A stretch of DNA of 38,049 nt, from positions 1 through 38,049 of the forward strand of contig NZ_QEKW01000032.1 in assembly GCF_003096675.1 (NCBI RefSeq), written 5' to 3'. This stretch comes from Actinomycetospora cinnamomea (lineage in GTDB: Bacteria; Actinomycetota; Actinomycetes; Mycobacteriales; Pseudonocardiaceae). How positions within the stretch are numbered: the stretch's first letter is position 1; each line of letters begins with the position of its first letter. Of this stretch, positions 15,965 through 24,324 are shown piece after piece. The notes beneath the pieces are model-generated. The model worked only from the letters and a program-made list of their open reading frames with translations, searched no databases and had not been told where the DNA came from. The position numbers and the translations under genes are program-made.

Positions 15965-16686
15965 CCCCGCGGGTCCTCGTGCTCGGCGGGACCGCCGAGG
16001 CCCGGGCGCTGGCCTCACGTCTCGTCGACGGCGGCTACGCGGTGACGACGTCGCTGGCGGGCCGGACCCGGCACCCGCGGCTGCCGTCGGGCGAGGTGCG
16101 CACCGGCGGCTTCGGCGGGATCGAGGGGCTGGCCGCGGCGCTGGACGACGTCGACGTCCTCGTCGATGCGACCCACCCCTTCGCGGCGGCGATGACCGAG
16201 CACGCCGCGGCCGCCGCCGCGCGCACCGCGACGCCGCTGGTGGTCCTGCGCCGCCCCGGCTGGACCGCGGGCGCGGGCGACCGCTGGACCCGCGTGCCGT
16301 CGCTGGAGGCGGCGGCCGCGGCGATCCCGGCCGGTGCACGGGTGCTGCTCGCGACCGGGCGTCAGGGGGTCGGCGCATTCCTGGGGGTCGACGCGTGGTT
16401 CCTCGTGCGCGCGATCGAGGCGCCGGACGCGCTGCCGCCGCGGGCCGAGGTCGTCCTGGCCCGCGGGCCCTTCGCCCTCGACGACGAGCGCGCCCTGCTC
16501 GACCGACGGCGCATCGACGTCGTCGTGGCCAAGGACTCCGGCGGTGCGACGGAGGCGAAGCTCGTGGCGGCGCGGGAACGGCGGCTGCCGGTGCTGCTCG
16601 TCGACCGCCCGCCCCTGCCCCCCGGCGTGGAGGCGGTGGAGAGCGTCGGCGAGGTGCTCGTCCGTCTGGACCAGCTCGCGCCATGA
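15961..16686 (+). CDS. cobK: Precorrin-6A reductase
   Basis: 241-residue CobK/CbiJ. The N-terminal VLVLGGTAEARALASRLVDGGY binds NADPH, DVLVDATHPFAAAMTEHAAAAA is the conserved THPFA signature, and VLLATGRQGVGAF and VVAKDSGGATEAKLVAARE are the substrate-side motifs. It reduces precorrin-6A to 6B with NADPH, directly before CobL acts. GTG at 15961 overlaps the cobM stop. It is the last gene of the cobLMK operon; a double hairpin follows and the ECF transporter gene converges from the other side. Confidence 0.95.
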   Translation: MTPRVLVLGGTAEARALASRLVDGGYAVTTSLAGRTRHPRLPSGEVRTGGFGGIEGLAAALDDVDVLVDATHPFAAAMTEHAAAAAARTATPLVVLRRPGWTAGAGDRWTRVPSLEAAAAAIPAGARVLLATGRQGVGAFLGVDAWFLVRAIEAPDALPPRAEVVLARGPFALDDERALLDRRRIDVVVAKDSGGATEAKLVAARERRLPVLLVDRPPLPPGVEAVESVGEVLVRLDQLAP

Positions 16687-16713
16687 TCCCGCCGGCGAGC
16701 GTGTGGCGATACG

Positions 16714-16742
16714 GACACTGGGTGTCTGCGGTGGCCCACCGC
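16714..16742. terminator. Two adjacent hairpins between convergent cobK and the ECF transporter gene
   Basis: GACAC-TGG-GTGTC (GACAC 16714-16718, GTGTC 16722-16726, with the bases between as loop) is followed by the perfect palindrome GCGGTGG-C-CCACCGC (16728-16742). They occupy the 67-bp gap between two converging genes, as expected for a bidirectional terminator without T-runs. Confidence 0.6.
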
Positions 16743-16753
16743 TGACATGAGCA

Positions 16754-19543
16754 CTACGCCAGCTGGCCCAGGGCCAGGATGACGGCGACGACGGCGAGGA
16801 CGACGAGGTCGCGGCGGCCGGGGCGCTGGTCCGGGCCGGCGACGGCGCCGGGCCCGCCGCGGGCGGTGATCGCCTCGCCGGTCTCGGCCGCGCGGCGGGT
16901 GGCCATGGCGCAGGCGAGCATCGCGGTGCGCACGGCCACGCGCACCTGCTCGCGGAACGGGGTGACCGCGCGCCCCACGGGCTTGCGCTGGCCCAGCAGG
17001 AGCCAGGCGGTGCGTCCCTCGGCGAGCAGCAGCGGGACCAGGCGCAGACCGAGCGCGATCGCCGTCGCCGGCGTCCCGAACGGCACACGCACCCGGCGCC
17101 CGGCGCGGACCAGGCGCTCGAGCAGCGGGGGGAAGGCGCCGAGCGGGGTCGAGGCCACCAGCAGCGCCGCGCCCAGCAGCGAGACGAGTGTCGTGGCCAG
17201 GAAGAGCACGACGCGCTCGAGGCCACCGACGCTCAGGTCGTAGCCGAACACCTCGACCAGCGGCGGGCGGGTGGACAGCGTCGAGAACACGATCGCCGGC
17301 GCCCAGAGCAGCAGCCACTTCGGCGGACGGGGCACGGCGCCGCGGGGCAGGCGCGCCGCGACGGCGCCGACCAGCAGCACCGCGACGGCGGCGGCGAGCG
17401 TCGGCCAGGCGGGGTCGATCGCGAGCGATGCGGCCGTCGCCACCAGCACCGCGATCTTCGTGCCCGCCCACACACGGTGCAGCGGTGACGACCCGGGCAG
17501 CGTCCGTACGGCCCCGACCGCGCCGCGGGGCCGCCGCTCCCGCCCGCCGGTGCTCGCCGCCGACGCGCCGACGATCTCGGGCGGCCCGTGCACGGTGCCC
17601 TCGTCGACGCGCAGGACGGCGTCGCCGAGGTCGGCCAGCGGGGCGATGTCGTGGGTGACGACGACGAGCGTGGTGCCGGCCGCCCGGGCGGCGAGCAGGG
17701 CGTCGTGGACGGCCGCGGCGGCGTCGGCGTCGAGCCCGGCGAGCGGCTCGTCGAGCACCAGCACCCGCGGCCCGGCGCCGAGCAGCCCGGCGAGCAGGAC
17801 GCGGCGCTGCTCGCCCCCGCTGAGCTCGTCGACCGACCGGTCGCGGTAGACGGCGGGGTCGAGGCCCAGGGCGGCGAGGGTGGCGTCGGCGGTGCGGGGC
17901 CCGATGCCGGCGGCGTCCTCGACCTCCTCGCCCACGGTCGGGCGCAGCAGCGCCGGGCGGGCGTGCTGCACGGCCAGCAGCGCGCCGTCGCGGCCGTTGC
18001 GCAGCGGGGCGCCGTCGAGCGTGGCCGTGCCGCGGGCGGGGGCGGTGAGTCCGGCGAGCAGCCAGGCGAGGCTCGTCTTGCCGGCGCCGTTGGGGCCGGT
18101 GACCAGCACGGTCCGCCCCGCGGGGATGTCGAGGTCGACCCCGGAGAGCACGGGGCGGCGCCACGGCGTGCCGGCGTCGTGGACGACATCGACCCCGCGC
18201 AGGCGCAGCGTCCCGCCCGCGGCGGGCCGGGGCGGGCCCCAGGGTGCGCGCCGCGACCCGTGCTCGTCCGCCGGCCCCGGCAGGGCCAGCGTCGCGTCGG
18301 CCTCGCCCGGGTCGTGGTGGGTGATGTGCAGGACGGCGACGCCGTCGGTGCGCGCGAGGCTGCGCAGCAGGTCGGTGACCTCGGTGCGCCCCTCGGGGTC
18401 GAGCATGGCGGTGCTCTCGTCGCTGATCATCACCGCGGGCCGGCGCGCGAGCAGCGCCGCGAGCGCGAGGCGCTGGAGCTCGCCCCCCGACAGCGTCGCG
18501 GTGTCGCGGTCGCCCGCACCCTCGAGCCCGACGCGCGCGAGCAGCTCGTCGACCGGCACGGGGTGCCCGGGCGGCAGGCCCCAGCGCAGGTCGTCGGCGA
18601 CCCGCACGCCCAGCACCTGGCTGTCGGGGCGCTGGAAGACCATGCCGGTGCCGCCCACGACACCCAGGCCCGCGTCCCCGGGCCGCTCGACGGTGCCCGC
18701 GTCCGGCGCGCGCCCGGCGACGACGCGCCCGAGCGTCGACTTCCCGGCCCCGTTCGGTCCGGTGACCACCACGAACCGGCCGGCGTCGAGGTCGAGGTCC
18801 AGCGGCGGACCCGACGGCAGCGTGACACCACGCAGGCGCAGGGGCAGCGGGGCGACGGCCCGGCCGGTGCCCCCGAGGGGCAGGCGCCCGGCGAGGTCGG
18901 TGGGCAGGAGGCGCTGCACGGCGCGCAGCGGGCGAGCCAGCACGAGCGCTGTGACGGCCACGCCGATCAGCGTGCCGACGACGGCGAGCGCGGGGATCGA
19001 GACGTACCAGTAGTCGGTGACCATCTGCACGGCACGGTCGCCGGTGGCCACGACGTGCTCCGGCGCGCCGCTGCCGCGCAGGACGCGGGCGAGACCGCCC
19101 CACGTGGTGCGCAACTGGTCGAGCACGAGCTCGCGGTAGGCGGCCAGGACGGCGAGCACCGCGGTGCCGGCGAGCGAGGTGGGCAGGGCGAGCACCACCA
19201 CCCCGCTCACCGCTGTCCGCACCGTCGACCAGCTGCGTCGCCAGCCGAGGCCGACGAGCCAACCCAGCGACGCCGCCGACGCCGCCGACCCGGACGGCCC
19301 CGCGCCGCCGACGAGGAACGCCACGACGACCGCGACGAGCACCCCGACCGGTCCGGCGAGCCCGGGGCGCCGCCCGGAGAGCACGGCGAGGGGGAATGCG
19401 GCGACGACCACGCCGAGCGGGCCCACGGGAAACAGCCGCGTCAGGACGCAGACCACGGCCACCAGGTCGCCCAGGGCCGCGGCCTCCGCGAGCTCGACCG
19501 CGTCGAGGGGCCGGCGGGAGGACGACCGGCGGAAGCGCCGCAC
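16754..19543 (-). CDS. Single-chain ECF transporter: S component, two ATPases and EcfT fused
   Basis: 929-residue fusion containing all parts of an energy-coupling-factor importer. Residues about 1-235 are six or so hydrophobic helices of an S-component-like domain. Two ATPases follow: Walker A GPNGAGKST (about 261), signature LSGGELQRL and D-E Walker B; then Walker A GPNGAGKTS (about 480), signature LSGGEQRRV, Walker B VLVLDEPLAGLD and H-loop VVVTHD. Residues about 690-929 are EcfT/CbiQ, with the coupling motif T-A-R-G near the end. The first Walker B region is ISDESTAML. In mycobacteria, as I recall, a related system is split into an S-A-A protein and a separate T protein. GTG 19543 has no Shine-Dalgarno, but CATACT lies 6 bp upstream, suggesting a leaderless mRNA. 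The substrate is unproven; position inside the cob locus suggests cobalt or a corrinoid (inference). Confidence 0.9.
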   Translation of the reverse strand: MRRFRRSSSRRPLDAVELAEAAALGDLVAVVCVLTRLFPVGPLGVVVAAFPLAVLSGRRPGLAGPVGVLVAVVVAFLVGGAGPSGSAASAASLGWLVGLGWRRSWSTVRTAVSGVVVLALPTSLAGTAVLAVLAAYRELVLDQLRTTWGGLARVLRGSGAPEHVVATGDRAVQMVTDYWYVSIPALAVVGTLIGVAVTALVLARPLRAVQRLLPTDLAGRLPLGGTGRAVAPLPLRLRGVTLPSGPPLDLDLDAGRFVVVTGPNGAGKSTLGRVVAGRAPDAGTVERPGDAGLGVVGGTGMVFQRPDSQVLGVRVADDLRWGLPPGHPVPVDELLARVGLEGAGDRDTATLSGGELQRLALAALLARRPAVMISDESTAMLDPEGRTEVTDLLRSLARTDGVAVLHITHHDPGEADATLALPGPADEHGSRRAPWGPPRPAAGGTLRLRGVDVVHDAGTPWRRPVLSGVDLDIPAGRTVLVTGPNGAGKTSLAWLLAGLTAPARGTATLDGAPLRNGRDGALLAVQHARPALLRPTVGEEVEDAAGIGPRTADATLAALGLDPAVYRDRSVDELSGGEQRRVLLAGLLGAGPRVLVLDEPLAGLDADAAAAVHDALLAARAAGTTLVVVTHDIAPLADLGDAVLRVDEGTVHGPPEIVGASAASTGGRERRPRGAVGAVRTLPGSSPLHRVWAGTKIAVLVATAASLAIDPAWPTLAAAVAVLLVGAVAARLPRGAVPRPPKWLLLWAPAIVFSTLSTRPPLVEVFGYDLSVGGLERVVLFLATTLVSLLGAALLVASTPLGAFPPLLERLVRAGRRVRVPFGTPATAIALGLRLVPLLLAEGRTAWLLLGQRKPVGRAVTPFREQVRVAVRTAMLACAMATRRAAETGEAITARGGPGAVAGPDQRPGRRDLVVLAVVAVILALGQLA

Positions 19544-19580
19544 GGACCGAGTATGCCCGCCGCGAAACCCGCTCCGTCCG

Positions 19581-19613
19581 TTGACTCTTACGAAAGTAAG
19601 CACTAACGTTAGT
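19581..19613 (+). promoter_or_regulatory. Promoter with overlapping palindromic operator upstream of the VOC-ArsR-ABM operon
   Basis: TTGACT (19581-19586) and TAACGT (19604-19609) are separated by 17 bp, a close match to a sigma-70-type promoter. The perfect palindrome ACTAACGTTAGT (19602-19613) covers the -10 box and a second dyad CTTAC-GAAA-GTAAG (19587-19600) fills the spacer. A regulator bound here would occlude RNA polymerase. The ArsR-type gene of the same operon is the obvious candidate. Confidence 0.7.
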
Positions 19614-19640
19614 AAGGTACGACACACCGAGGGGGTCACC

Positions 19641-19997
19641 ATGGGTCAGCCCGTCGCGTTCTTCGAGATCACCAGCACCGCTCCCGAGAAGATCCGCGCT
19701 TTCTACACCGAGCTGTTCGGCTGGTCGGCCGAGGCCGACCCGTCGATGGACGGTTACGCGATGGTCGACACCGGGGCCGGACCGGAAGCCGTCGGCGGCG
19801 GCATCGGCCCGTCGCAGGCGCCCGGCGACACCGGCGTCAAGATCTACGTCCGGGTCGACGACCTGGAGGACCGGCTCTCGCGGGCCGGCGAGCTGGGCGC
19901 GGATGTGCTCGCCCCGCCGATGGACCTGCCCGAGGGCTACGGGCGCATCGCCGTCGTCTCCGACCCCGACGGCAACCCCGTCGGGCTCTGGGCGTGA
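19641..19997 (+). CDS. VOC (glyoxalase/bleomycin-resistance-like) protein
   Basis: 118-residue single VOC domain: two beta-alpha-beta-beta-beta units running from PVAFFEITSTAPEKIRAFYTELFGW to IAVVSDPDGNPVGLW. This is the common actinobacterial small VOC protein; the metal ligands of glyoxalase I are not clearly present. ATG 19641 has GAGGGGG upstream. Its stop overlaps the ArsR start (GTGA), and a strong promoter with a palindrome lies just upstream. The substrate is unknown. Confidence 0.85.
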   Translation: MGQPVAFFEITSTAPEKIRAFYTELFGWSAEADPSMDGYAMVDTGAGPEAVGGGIGPSQAPGDTGVKIYVRVDDLEDRLSRAGELGADVLAPPMDLPEGYGRIAVVSDPDGNPVGLWA

Positions 19998-20359
19998 GCC
20001 GCGCGGGCCCCGAGGAGGACCCGCGCGACCCGTACGACCGCGCGCTGCGGGCGCTCGCCGAGCCGCGTCGGCGGGCGATCCTGCAGCTCGTGGCCCACGA
20101 CGAGCTGGCGGCCGGGGAGATCGCGGCGGCGTTCGACGTCAGCCGCACCGCCGTCAGCCAGCACCTCACCGTGCTCAAGGAGGCCGGCCTGCTCACCGAG
20201 CGGCGGGACGGCACGCGACGGTTCTACGCCGCGCGGCCGGAGGGCCTCGCCGGGGTGCGGGAGATGCTCGACGACCTGTGGTCCTCGGCGCTCGACCGCG
20301 CGCGCCGGATCGCCGAGGCCGACAGGGGCGTCGCTCCCCACCACCGAGAAGCCGGATAG
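19994..20359 (+). CDS. ArsR-family winged-helix regulator (non-metal type)
   Basis: 121-residue regulator with the ArsR HTH: RALAEPRRRAILQLVAHDELAAGEIAAAF, then recognition helix SRTAVSQHLTVLKEAGLL and wing TERRDGTRRFYAARPEGL. No Cys and no metal-site motif is visible, so it belongs to the group that often sits with VOC or SRPBCC proteins. The GTG start overlaps the VOC stop. It probably binds the palindrome at 19602-19613 and represses its own operon. Confidence 0.88.
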   Translation: MSRAGPEEDPRDPYDRALRALAEPRRRAILQLVAHDELAAGEIAAAFDVSRTAVSQHLTVLKEAGLLTERRDGTRRFYAARPEGLAGVREMLDDLWSSALDRARRIAEADRGVAPHHREAG

Positions 20360-20394
20360 CCCGTCACCCGTCCCGTCGGAGAGAGGAGCTCCCC

Positions 20395-20685
20395 GTGAGC
20401 CGTGTGCTGTTCCAGGTCGTCCACTTCCCCAGGCCCGAGCACCGCGACGACATGATCGAGGCGATGGGGGTCATCCGCGCGACGTCCGCGCACATCGAGG
20501 GCCTCGACGAGATCGGGGCCTTCGAGGAGGCCGACGGGTCACGCATCGTCGCCATCTCGGTGTGGGCCTCGCCCGAGGCCCTGCAGGCCGGGATGGGCGA
20601 GCTCTTCGCCTCCGTCGGCGACCTCCCGCTCGAGCAGTGGGAGACCCGCCCCTACGAGGCCGCGACGCTGAGCCAGGTCGCCTGA
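20395..20685 (+). CDS. ABM-fold (antibiotic biosynthesis monooxygenase-like) protein
   Basis: 96-residue ferredoxin-like dimeric alpha/beta-barrel protein. VLFQVVHFPRPEHRDDMIEAM is the first strand and helix, and RIVAISVWASPEALQAGM is the characteristic second unit (strand, Trp, then S/D-P-E-A). Such domains occur in monooxygenases, heme-degrading and quinol-related proteins; the reaction here is unknown. GTG 20395 has GAGAGGAG upstream. It follows the ArsR gene by 35 bp and is probably in the same operon. Confidence 0.75.
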   Translation: MSRVLFQVVHFPRPEHRDDMIEAMGVIRATSAHIEGLDEIGAFEEADGSRIVAISVWASPEALQAGMGELFASVGDLPLEQWETRPYEAATLSQVA

Positions 20686-20698
20686 CACGATCGGGGTC

Positions 20699-20884
20699 GT
20701 GAGTGACCGGCGCTGGCTGTGCCTCGGCGGACTCCAGCACGGCTGGGTCGTGACCGGGTGGGACACGGGCAACGAGTCCATGGCGGCCTACGAGCTGTTC
20801 TGCCCGACGTGCGGGCGCCTCGTCGGGCGGGAGCGGCCTGACGAGGTCTGGGAGTGGGTCCCCCTCGAGGGCGATCAGCCGTAG
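20699..20884 (+). CDS. Small hypothetical protein with a CPTC motif
   Basis: 61-residue protein (GTG start, GGGG just upstream), Trp-rich at both ends, with a single C-P-T-C knuckle in ELFCPTCGRLVGRE and one upstream Cys. It might be a half zinc ribbon that dimerises. It starts 13 bp after the ABM stop and overlaps the convergent cobIJ stop by 10 bp. The coding call rests on spacing and composition only; it has no recognised homology to me. Confidence 0.5.
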   Translation: MSDRRWLCLGGLQHGWVVTGWDTGNESMAAYELFCPTCGRLVGRERPDEVWEWVPLEGDQP

Positions 20885-22374
20885 CGGCGCGGGGTGTACA
20901 CCACGCCCGGCGTCGGCCAGCGCGACGTCGACGCGCCGACGATGAGCAGCGTGCGCATGTCGACCTCGGACGGGACGAGGTCGGCGAGGCGGACCACGCG
21001 CACCGATTCCTCGGGCCCGTCGACGTCACGCCCGACCACCACCGGCGTCGACGGGTCGCGGTACTTCAGCAGCACCTCGCGCGCGGCGTCGACCTGCCAG
21101 GTCCGCGACCGCGAGGCCGGGTTGTAGATCGCGACGGCCATGTCGGCGTCGGCCACGGCGGCCAGGCGGCGCTCGACGACGTCCCACGGCTTGAGCCGGT
21201 CGGACAGGGAGATCATCGCGTAGTCGTGGCCCAGCGGGGCACCGACACGGGCCGCCACGGCCTGGGCGGCCGACACCCCGGGGACGACGTGCACCGCCAC
21301 GTCGGGGTAGTCGGCGGCGGCGACCTCGACCACGGCCGAGGCCATCGCGAACACCCCGGGGTCGCCCGAGGACACGACGGCCACCCGCCGCCCCGACCGC
21401 GCGAGGTCCAGGGCGAACGCCGCCCGCTCGGACTCCACCCTGTTGTCCGAGGCGTGCACCCGCTGGCGCGGGTTCGGGGGCACGCGGGCGGTGTAGGTGG
21501 CGTAACCGACGACGTCGTCGGCGACGGCGAGGGCCGCCGCGGCCTCGGGGGTCAGCCGGTCGCGGGCGCCGGGACCGAGGCCGACCACCGTCACGTCGCC
21601 GGTCGCCCGCCCGTCGAGTACGGCGGCGGTCTCGGCGCGGGCGGCGGGCGTGGTGTCCGCGTGGACCCGCGAGGGCACGAGGCCGACCGCGAAGTAAGGC
21701 ACCGAGGCCGGCTCGACGTCGGCGAGGCGGGCGGTGCGCTGGGCGTCGGTGGAGGCGCGCTCGACGTAGTGCGCCTCGTCGAGACGCCCCGAGGTGTCGA
21801 GCGCCGCGCGAACGTTCGTGAACGTCCGGCCGAGCTTCATCACCGCCGCGGCGTCGGTCTGGGCGAGGCGGGCGGCGAGCTCGTCGGGCGGCAGCGTGCC
21901 GGGCAGGACCGTCAGCACCTCGTCGCGCTCCACCAGCGGGCGCCCCAACGCGGCGGAGGCCGCGGACACCGACGTCACGCCGGGCACGACCTCGGTGGGG
22001 TACCGGTCGGCGAGGCGCTTGTGGAGGTGCATGTAGGAGCCGTAGAAGAACGGGTCGCCCTCGGCGACCACGACGACGTCCCGCCCGGCGTCGAGGTGCG
22101 CGGCGAGGCGGGCGGCGGCGTCGGCGTAGAAGGCGTCGAGGCGGCTCTGGTAGTCGTCGGCCGAGCTCACCGCTTCCGTGGTCACCGGGTAGGTCAGCTG
22201 CTCCTCGACCTGCGTGCCGAGGTACTGCGCGACGACGGCACGGGCGTTGGAGCGGCCGTGGCGGGCGCAGTGGTAGGCGACGACGTCGGCGCCCCGCACC
22301 AGCTCGACCGCGCGCACGGTCATCAGCGACGGGTCGCCGGGGCCGACCCCGACGCCGTAGAGGGTGCCGGTCAC
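20875..22374 (-). CDS. cobIJ: Fused precorrin-2 C20-methyltransferase / precorrin-3B C17-methyltransferase
   Basis: 499-residue fusion of two tetrapyrrole methylases, as in Mycobacterium. The CobI half begins [20 protein letters not shown] and has [22 protein letters not shown]; the CobJ half starts near residue 253 ([18 protein letters not shown]), with [18 protein letters not shown] and a C-terminal SMS-like [14 protein letters not shown]. CobI methylates C20 of precorrin-2, and CobJ methylates C17 with ring contraction of precorrin-3B. The GTG start (22374) overlaps the cobH stop at 22371. Transcribed with cobG and cobH; CobG makes the precorrin-3B that CobJ uses. Confidence 0.96.
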   Translation of the reverse strand: MTGTLYGVGVGPGDPSLMTVRAVELVRGADVVAYHCARHGRSNARAVVAQYLGTQVEEQLTYPVTTEAVSSADDYQSRLDAFYADAAARLAAHLDAGRDVVVVAEGDPFFYGSYMHLHKRLADRYPTEVVPGVTSVSAASAALGRPLVERDEVLTVLPGTLPPDELAARLAQTDAAAVMKLGRTFTNVRAALDTSGRLDEAHYVERASTDAQRTARLADVEPASVPYFAVGLVPSRVHADTTPAARAETAAVLDGRATGDVTVVGLGPGARDRLTPEAAAALAVADDVVGYATYTARVPPNPRQRVHASDNRVESERAAFALDLARSGRRVAVVSSGDPGVFAMASAVVEVAAADYPDVAVHVVPGVSAAQAVAARVGAPLGHDYAMISLSDRLKPWDVVERRLAAVADADMAVAIYNPASRSRTWQVDAAREVLLKYRDPSTPVVVGRDVDGPEESVRVVRLADLVPSEVDMRTLLIVGASTSRWPTPGVVYTPRRYG

Positions 22375-23039
22375 CGGGCGGCGCCCAGCGCGAGCGCGTT
22401 CACGGCGCCGACGGCCATCGCCGACCCGCCGCGCCGGCCGTGGACGACGACGTGCTCCAGGCCGGCCGGGTGCCCCACCAGCGCCGCCTTCGACTCCATC
22501 GCCCCCACGAACCCGACCGGCAGCCCGAGCACCACCGCGGGCCGCCCGGCGCCCTCCTCGACCATCTCGAGCAGGCGGAACAGCGCGGTCGGCGCGTTGC
22601 CGATCGCGACGACGGCGCCGTCGAGGCGCTCGCGCCAGAGCTCGAGGGCGGCGGCGCTGCGGGTGGTGCCCAGCGTCGCGGCGAGGTCGGGGACGCGGGG
22701 GTCGTGCAGAGTGCAGAGCACGTCGTTGCCCGCGGGCAGGAAGCGGCGCGTGATGCCGCTGGCGACCATGGCGGCGTCGCAGAGGACGGGGGCGCCGGCG
22801 GTCAGCGCCGCGTGGGCGGCGGCGACCGCGCCGGGGGAGACCTCGGTGTCGGCGGCGAGGTCGACCATCCCGCAGGAGTGGATCATGCGGACGACGAGGT
22901 CGTGGGCGTCGTGCGGCAGGTGCCCCAGGTCGGCCTCCTCACGGATGATCGCGAAGGACCGGCGGTAGATCTCCGGCCCGTCGACGAGGTACGCGGGGAC
23001 GGCGGACTGCTCCGTCGTGGGGGTCGGGCCGGCACTCAC
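22371..23039 (-). CDS. cobH: Precorrin-8X methylmutase
   Basis: 222-residue CobH/Cbi[20 protein letters not shown] is the family start, [14 protein letters not shown] contains the catalytic His, and [20 protein letters not shown] and [19 protein letters not shown] complete the signature set. It moves a methyl group from C11 to C12 to give hydrogenobyrinate. GTG 23039 has AGGTGAG upstream and overlaps the cobG stop by 4 bp; its own stop overlaps the cobIJ start, making cobG-cobH-cobIJ one coupled operon. Confidence 0.96.
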   Translation of the reverse strand: MSAGPTPTTEQSAVPAYLVDGPEIYRRSFAIIREEADLGHLPHDAHDLVVRMIHSCGMVDLAADTEVSPGAVAAAHAALTAGAPVLCDAAMVASGITRRFLPAGNDVLCTLHDPRVPDLAATLGTTRSAAALELWRERLDGAVVAIGNAPTALFRLLEMVEEGAGRPAVVLGLPVGFVGAMESKAALVGHPAGLEHVVVHGRRGGSAMAVGAVNALALGAAR

Positions 23040-24178
23040 GGGCTCACCTTCCCTGCTCGGACGATCGTGCGATAGGTGCCGGACGGCGTGCCCTCCACCA
23101 CGGCCACCGGTCCGGCCGGCGTGCCGCAGGCCCGCGCGCAGCCCACCCAGTGCGCGGGCAGCAGGCCCCCGGCGCGCCCGGCGGCGACGGCGCGGGTGAG
23201 GTCTCCGCGCACGTCGGTGTGCGAGCGCGCGCAGCGCGGGGCGCCGACGCAGGCCGAGAGCGTCGACCACGGGGAGGGCCCGGTCTCGACGAGGCCGTCG
23301 AGGCGCTGCATCGCGTCGTCGGGGTCGGCGAGGCCCCGCAGGACGACGGTGCGCCAGGGCGTGACGCGCAGCGCGGCGCCGGCGTCGCCGAGGTCGGCGA
23401 GGACCTGCGCCGCGTCGGTCCCGACCTCCCCGAGACGGGGGAGGACCTCTCGGGCGTCCGGCCTTGTGCGTGCTCGTCCGTGCTGGGGCACGGACGAGCA
23501 CGCACGGGCGCGCAGCGCAAAGAGGACGCGCTCGGCACCCACCTCGGCCACGCGCCAGGCGCTGCCCCGGACGGCGAGGAAGGCCTCGACGGCGGCGAGG
23601 GCGAGGCCGGCGGGATCGTCGGCGGTGACGTCGGTCGGGGTGCCGGCGAGGGTGAGCGACGCGCGCTCGCCGGCGAGCGCCACGGTGACGTCCGCGCCGA
23701 GGCCGGCCACGTCGCCGGAGCCGTCGTCGAGGGCCACGAGCAGGCGTCCGGGGACGTCCGTGCGCCCGCGGAGGGCGTCGGCCAGCGCGGCGGCAGCCCC
23801 GTCGAGCCGGCTCGAGCGGGGGGAGGCGACGACGCTGCACGGCAGGTCGCGGCCCTGCGCGTCGAGCAGCGACGCCGACCCGGTGGCGAGCGTGGCCAGC
23901 TCCTCGGCGAGCGCGTCGGCGGCGTCGGCGGTCAGGCCCCGGACCTGCAGCGATCCGCGCGAGGTGAGCTCCAGCGGCGAGCCTCCCGCCGCCGCGGCCC
24001 GCGAGAGCGCGCGTAGCTCGGCGGCCGCCACCGCGCCGCCCACCGGGCGGAAGCGGGCGAGGGCCCCGTCGGTGGCGTCGTGGCGTCGCCACGCCCCCGG
24101 GCAGGCGTCCGGCACCGTGCGTGCCGGCGGGCCGGCCGTAGGCTGGCGGGCGCCGGCGGGGCGGAGGGGCTCGGACAT
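23036..24178 (-). CDS. cobG: Precorrin-3B synthase (CobG), with an in-frame palindromic insert
   Basis: 380-residue nitrite/sulfite-reductase-like Fe-S protein. It starts the ring contraction of precorrin-3A with O2, which marks the aerobic cobalamin pathway. The N-terminal ferredoxin-like half contains [17 protein letters not shown]; the [4Fe-4S]/siroheme-like cysteines are in [13 protein letters not shown] and [10 protein letters not shown] near the C-terminus. Residues about 225-238 ([14 protein letters not shown]) are encoded by a perfect 18-bp-arm palindrome and look like an inserted linker. ATG 24178 is preceded by TAATGT and 7 bases, so the mRNA may be leaderless; GTG 24187 is the alternative start. 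An operator-like palindrome lies just upstream. Confidence 0.88.
   Translation of the reverse strand: MSEPLRPAGARQPTAGPPARTVPDACPGAWRRHDATDGALARFRPVGGAVAAAELRALSRAAAAGGSPLELTSRGSLQVRGLTADAADALAEELATLATGSASLLDAQGRDLPCSVVASPRSSRLDGAAAALADALRGRTDVPGRLLVALDDGSGDVAGLGADVTVALAGERASLTLAGTPTDVTADDPAGLALAAVEAFLAVRGSAWRVAEVGAERVLFALRARACSSVPQHGRARTRPDAREVLPRLGEVGTDAAQVLADLGDAGAALRVTPWRTVVLRGLADPDDAMQRLDGLVETGPSPWSTLSACVGAPRCARSHTDVRGDLTRAVAAGRAGGLLPAHWVGCARACGTPAGPVAVVEGTPSGTYRTIVRAGKVSP
23466..23505. repeat. Perfect 18-bp-arm palindrome inside cobG
   Basis: GTGCGTGCTCGTCCGTGC (23466-23483) and GCACGGACGAGCACGCAC (23488-23505) are exact reverse complements separated by TGGG. The 40-bp element keeps the cobG frame open, and a linker between the two ferredoxin-like regions is where it falls. 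Chance would not easily give 18 paired bases even at this GC content. Confidence 0.9.
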
Positions 24179-24192
24179 CTTCGACACATTAT

Positions 24193-24208
24193 CTAGTCAG
24201 ATGCTCAG
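24193..24208. promoter_or_regulatory. Operator-like palindrome in the cobG promoter (site 1)
   Basis: CTAGTCA-GA-TGCTCAG is an imperfect 16-bp dyad that matches site 2 (24260-24275) at 13 of 16 positions. On the minus strand it exactly fills the spacer between a possible -35 CTTCAC and -10 TAATGT in front of the cobG ATG. It is best explained as a regulator site. Confidence 0.6.
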
Positions 24209-24259
24209 GTGAAGAGCGCCGCGAGGCTCGTCCCGTCACCGGCGGCCGTGTCACGATGT

Positions 24260-24275
24260 CTGATCAGATGATCAG
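24260..24275. promoter_or_regulatory. Operator-like palindrome upstream of cobN (site 2)
   Basis: CTGATCA-GA-TGATCAG is a perfect 7-bp-arm dyad 50 bp upstream of the chosen cobN start. It is a close relative of site 1, 67 bp away. The pair lies between divergent cobG and cobN and could let one repressor control both. No B12-box or riboswitch core is present in the 146 bp between the two genes. Confidence 0.65.
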
Positions 24276-24324
24276 GCGACTGTCGCCCCAGCCGCCGTCC
24301 GACCACCGATCCCCGGGAGCGCCG

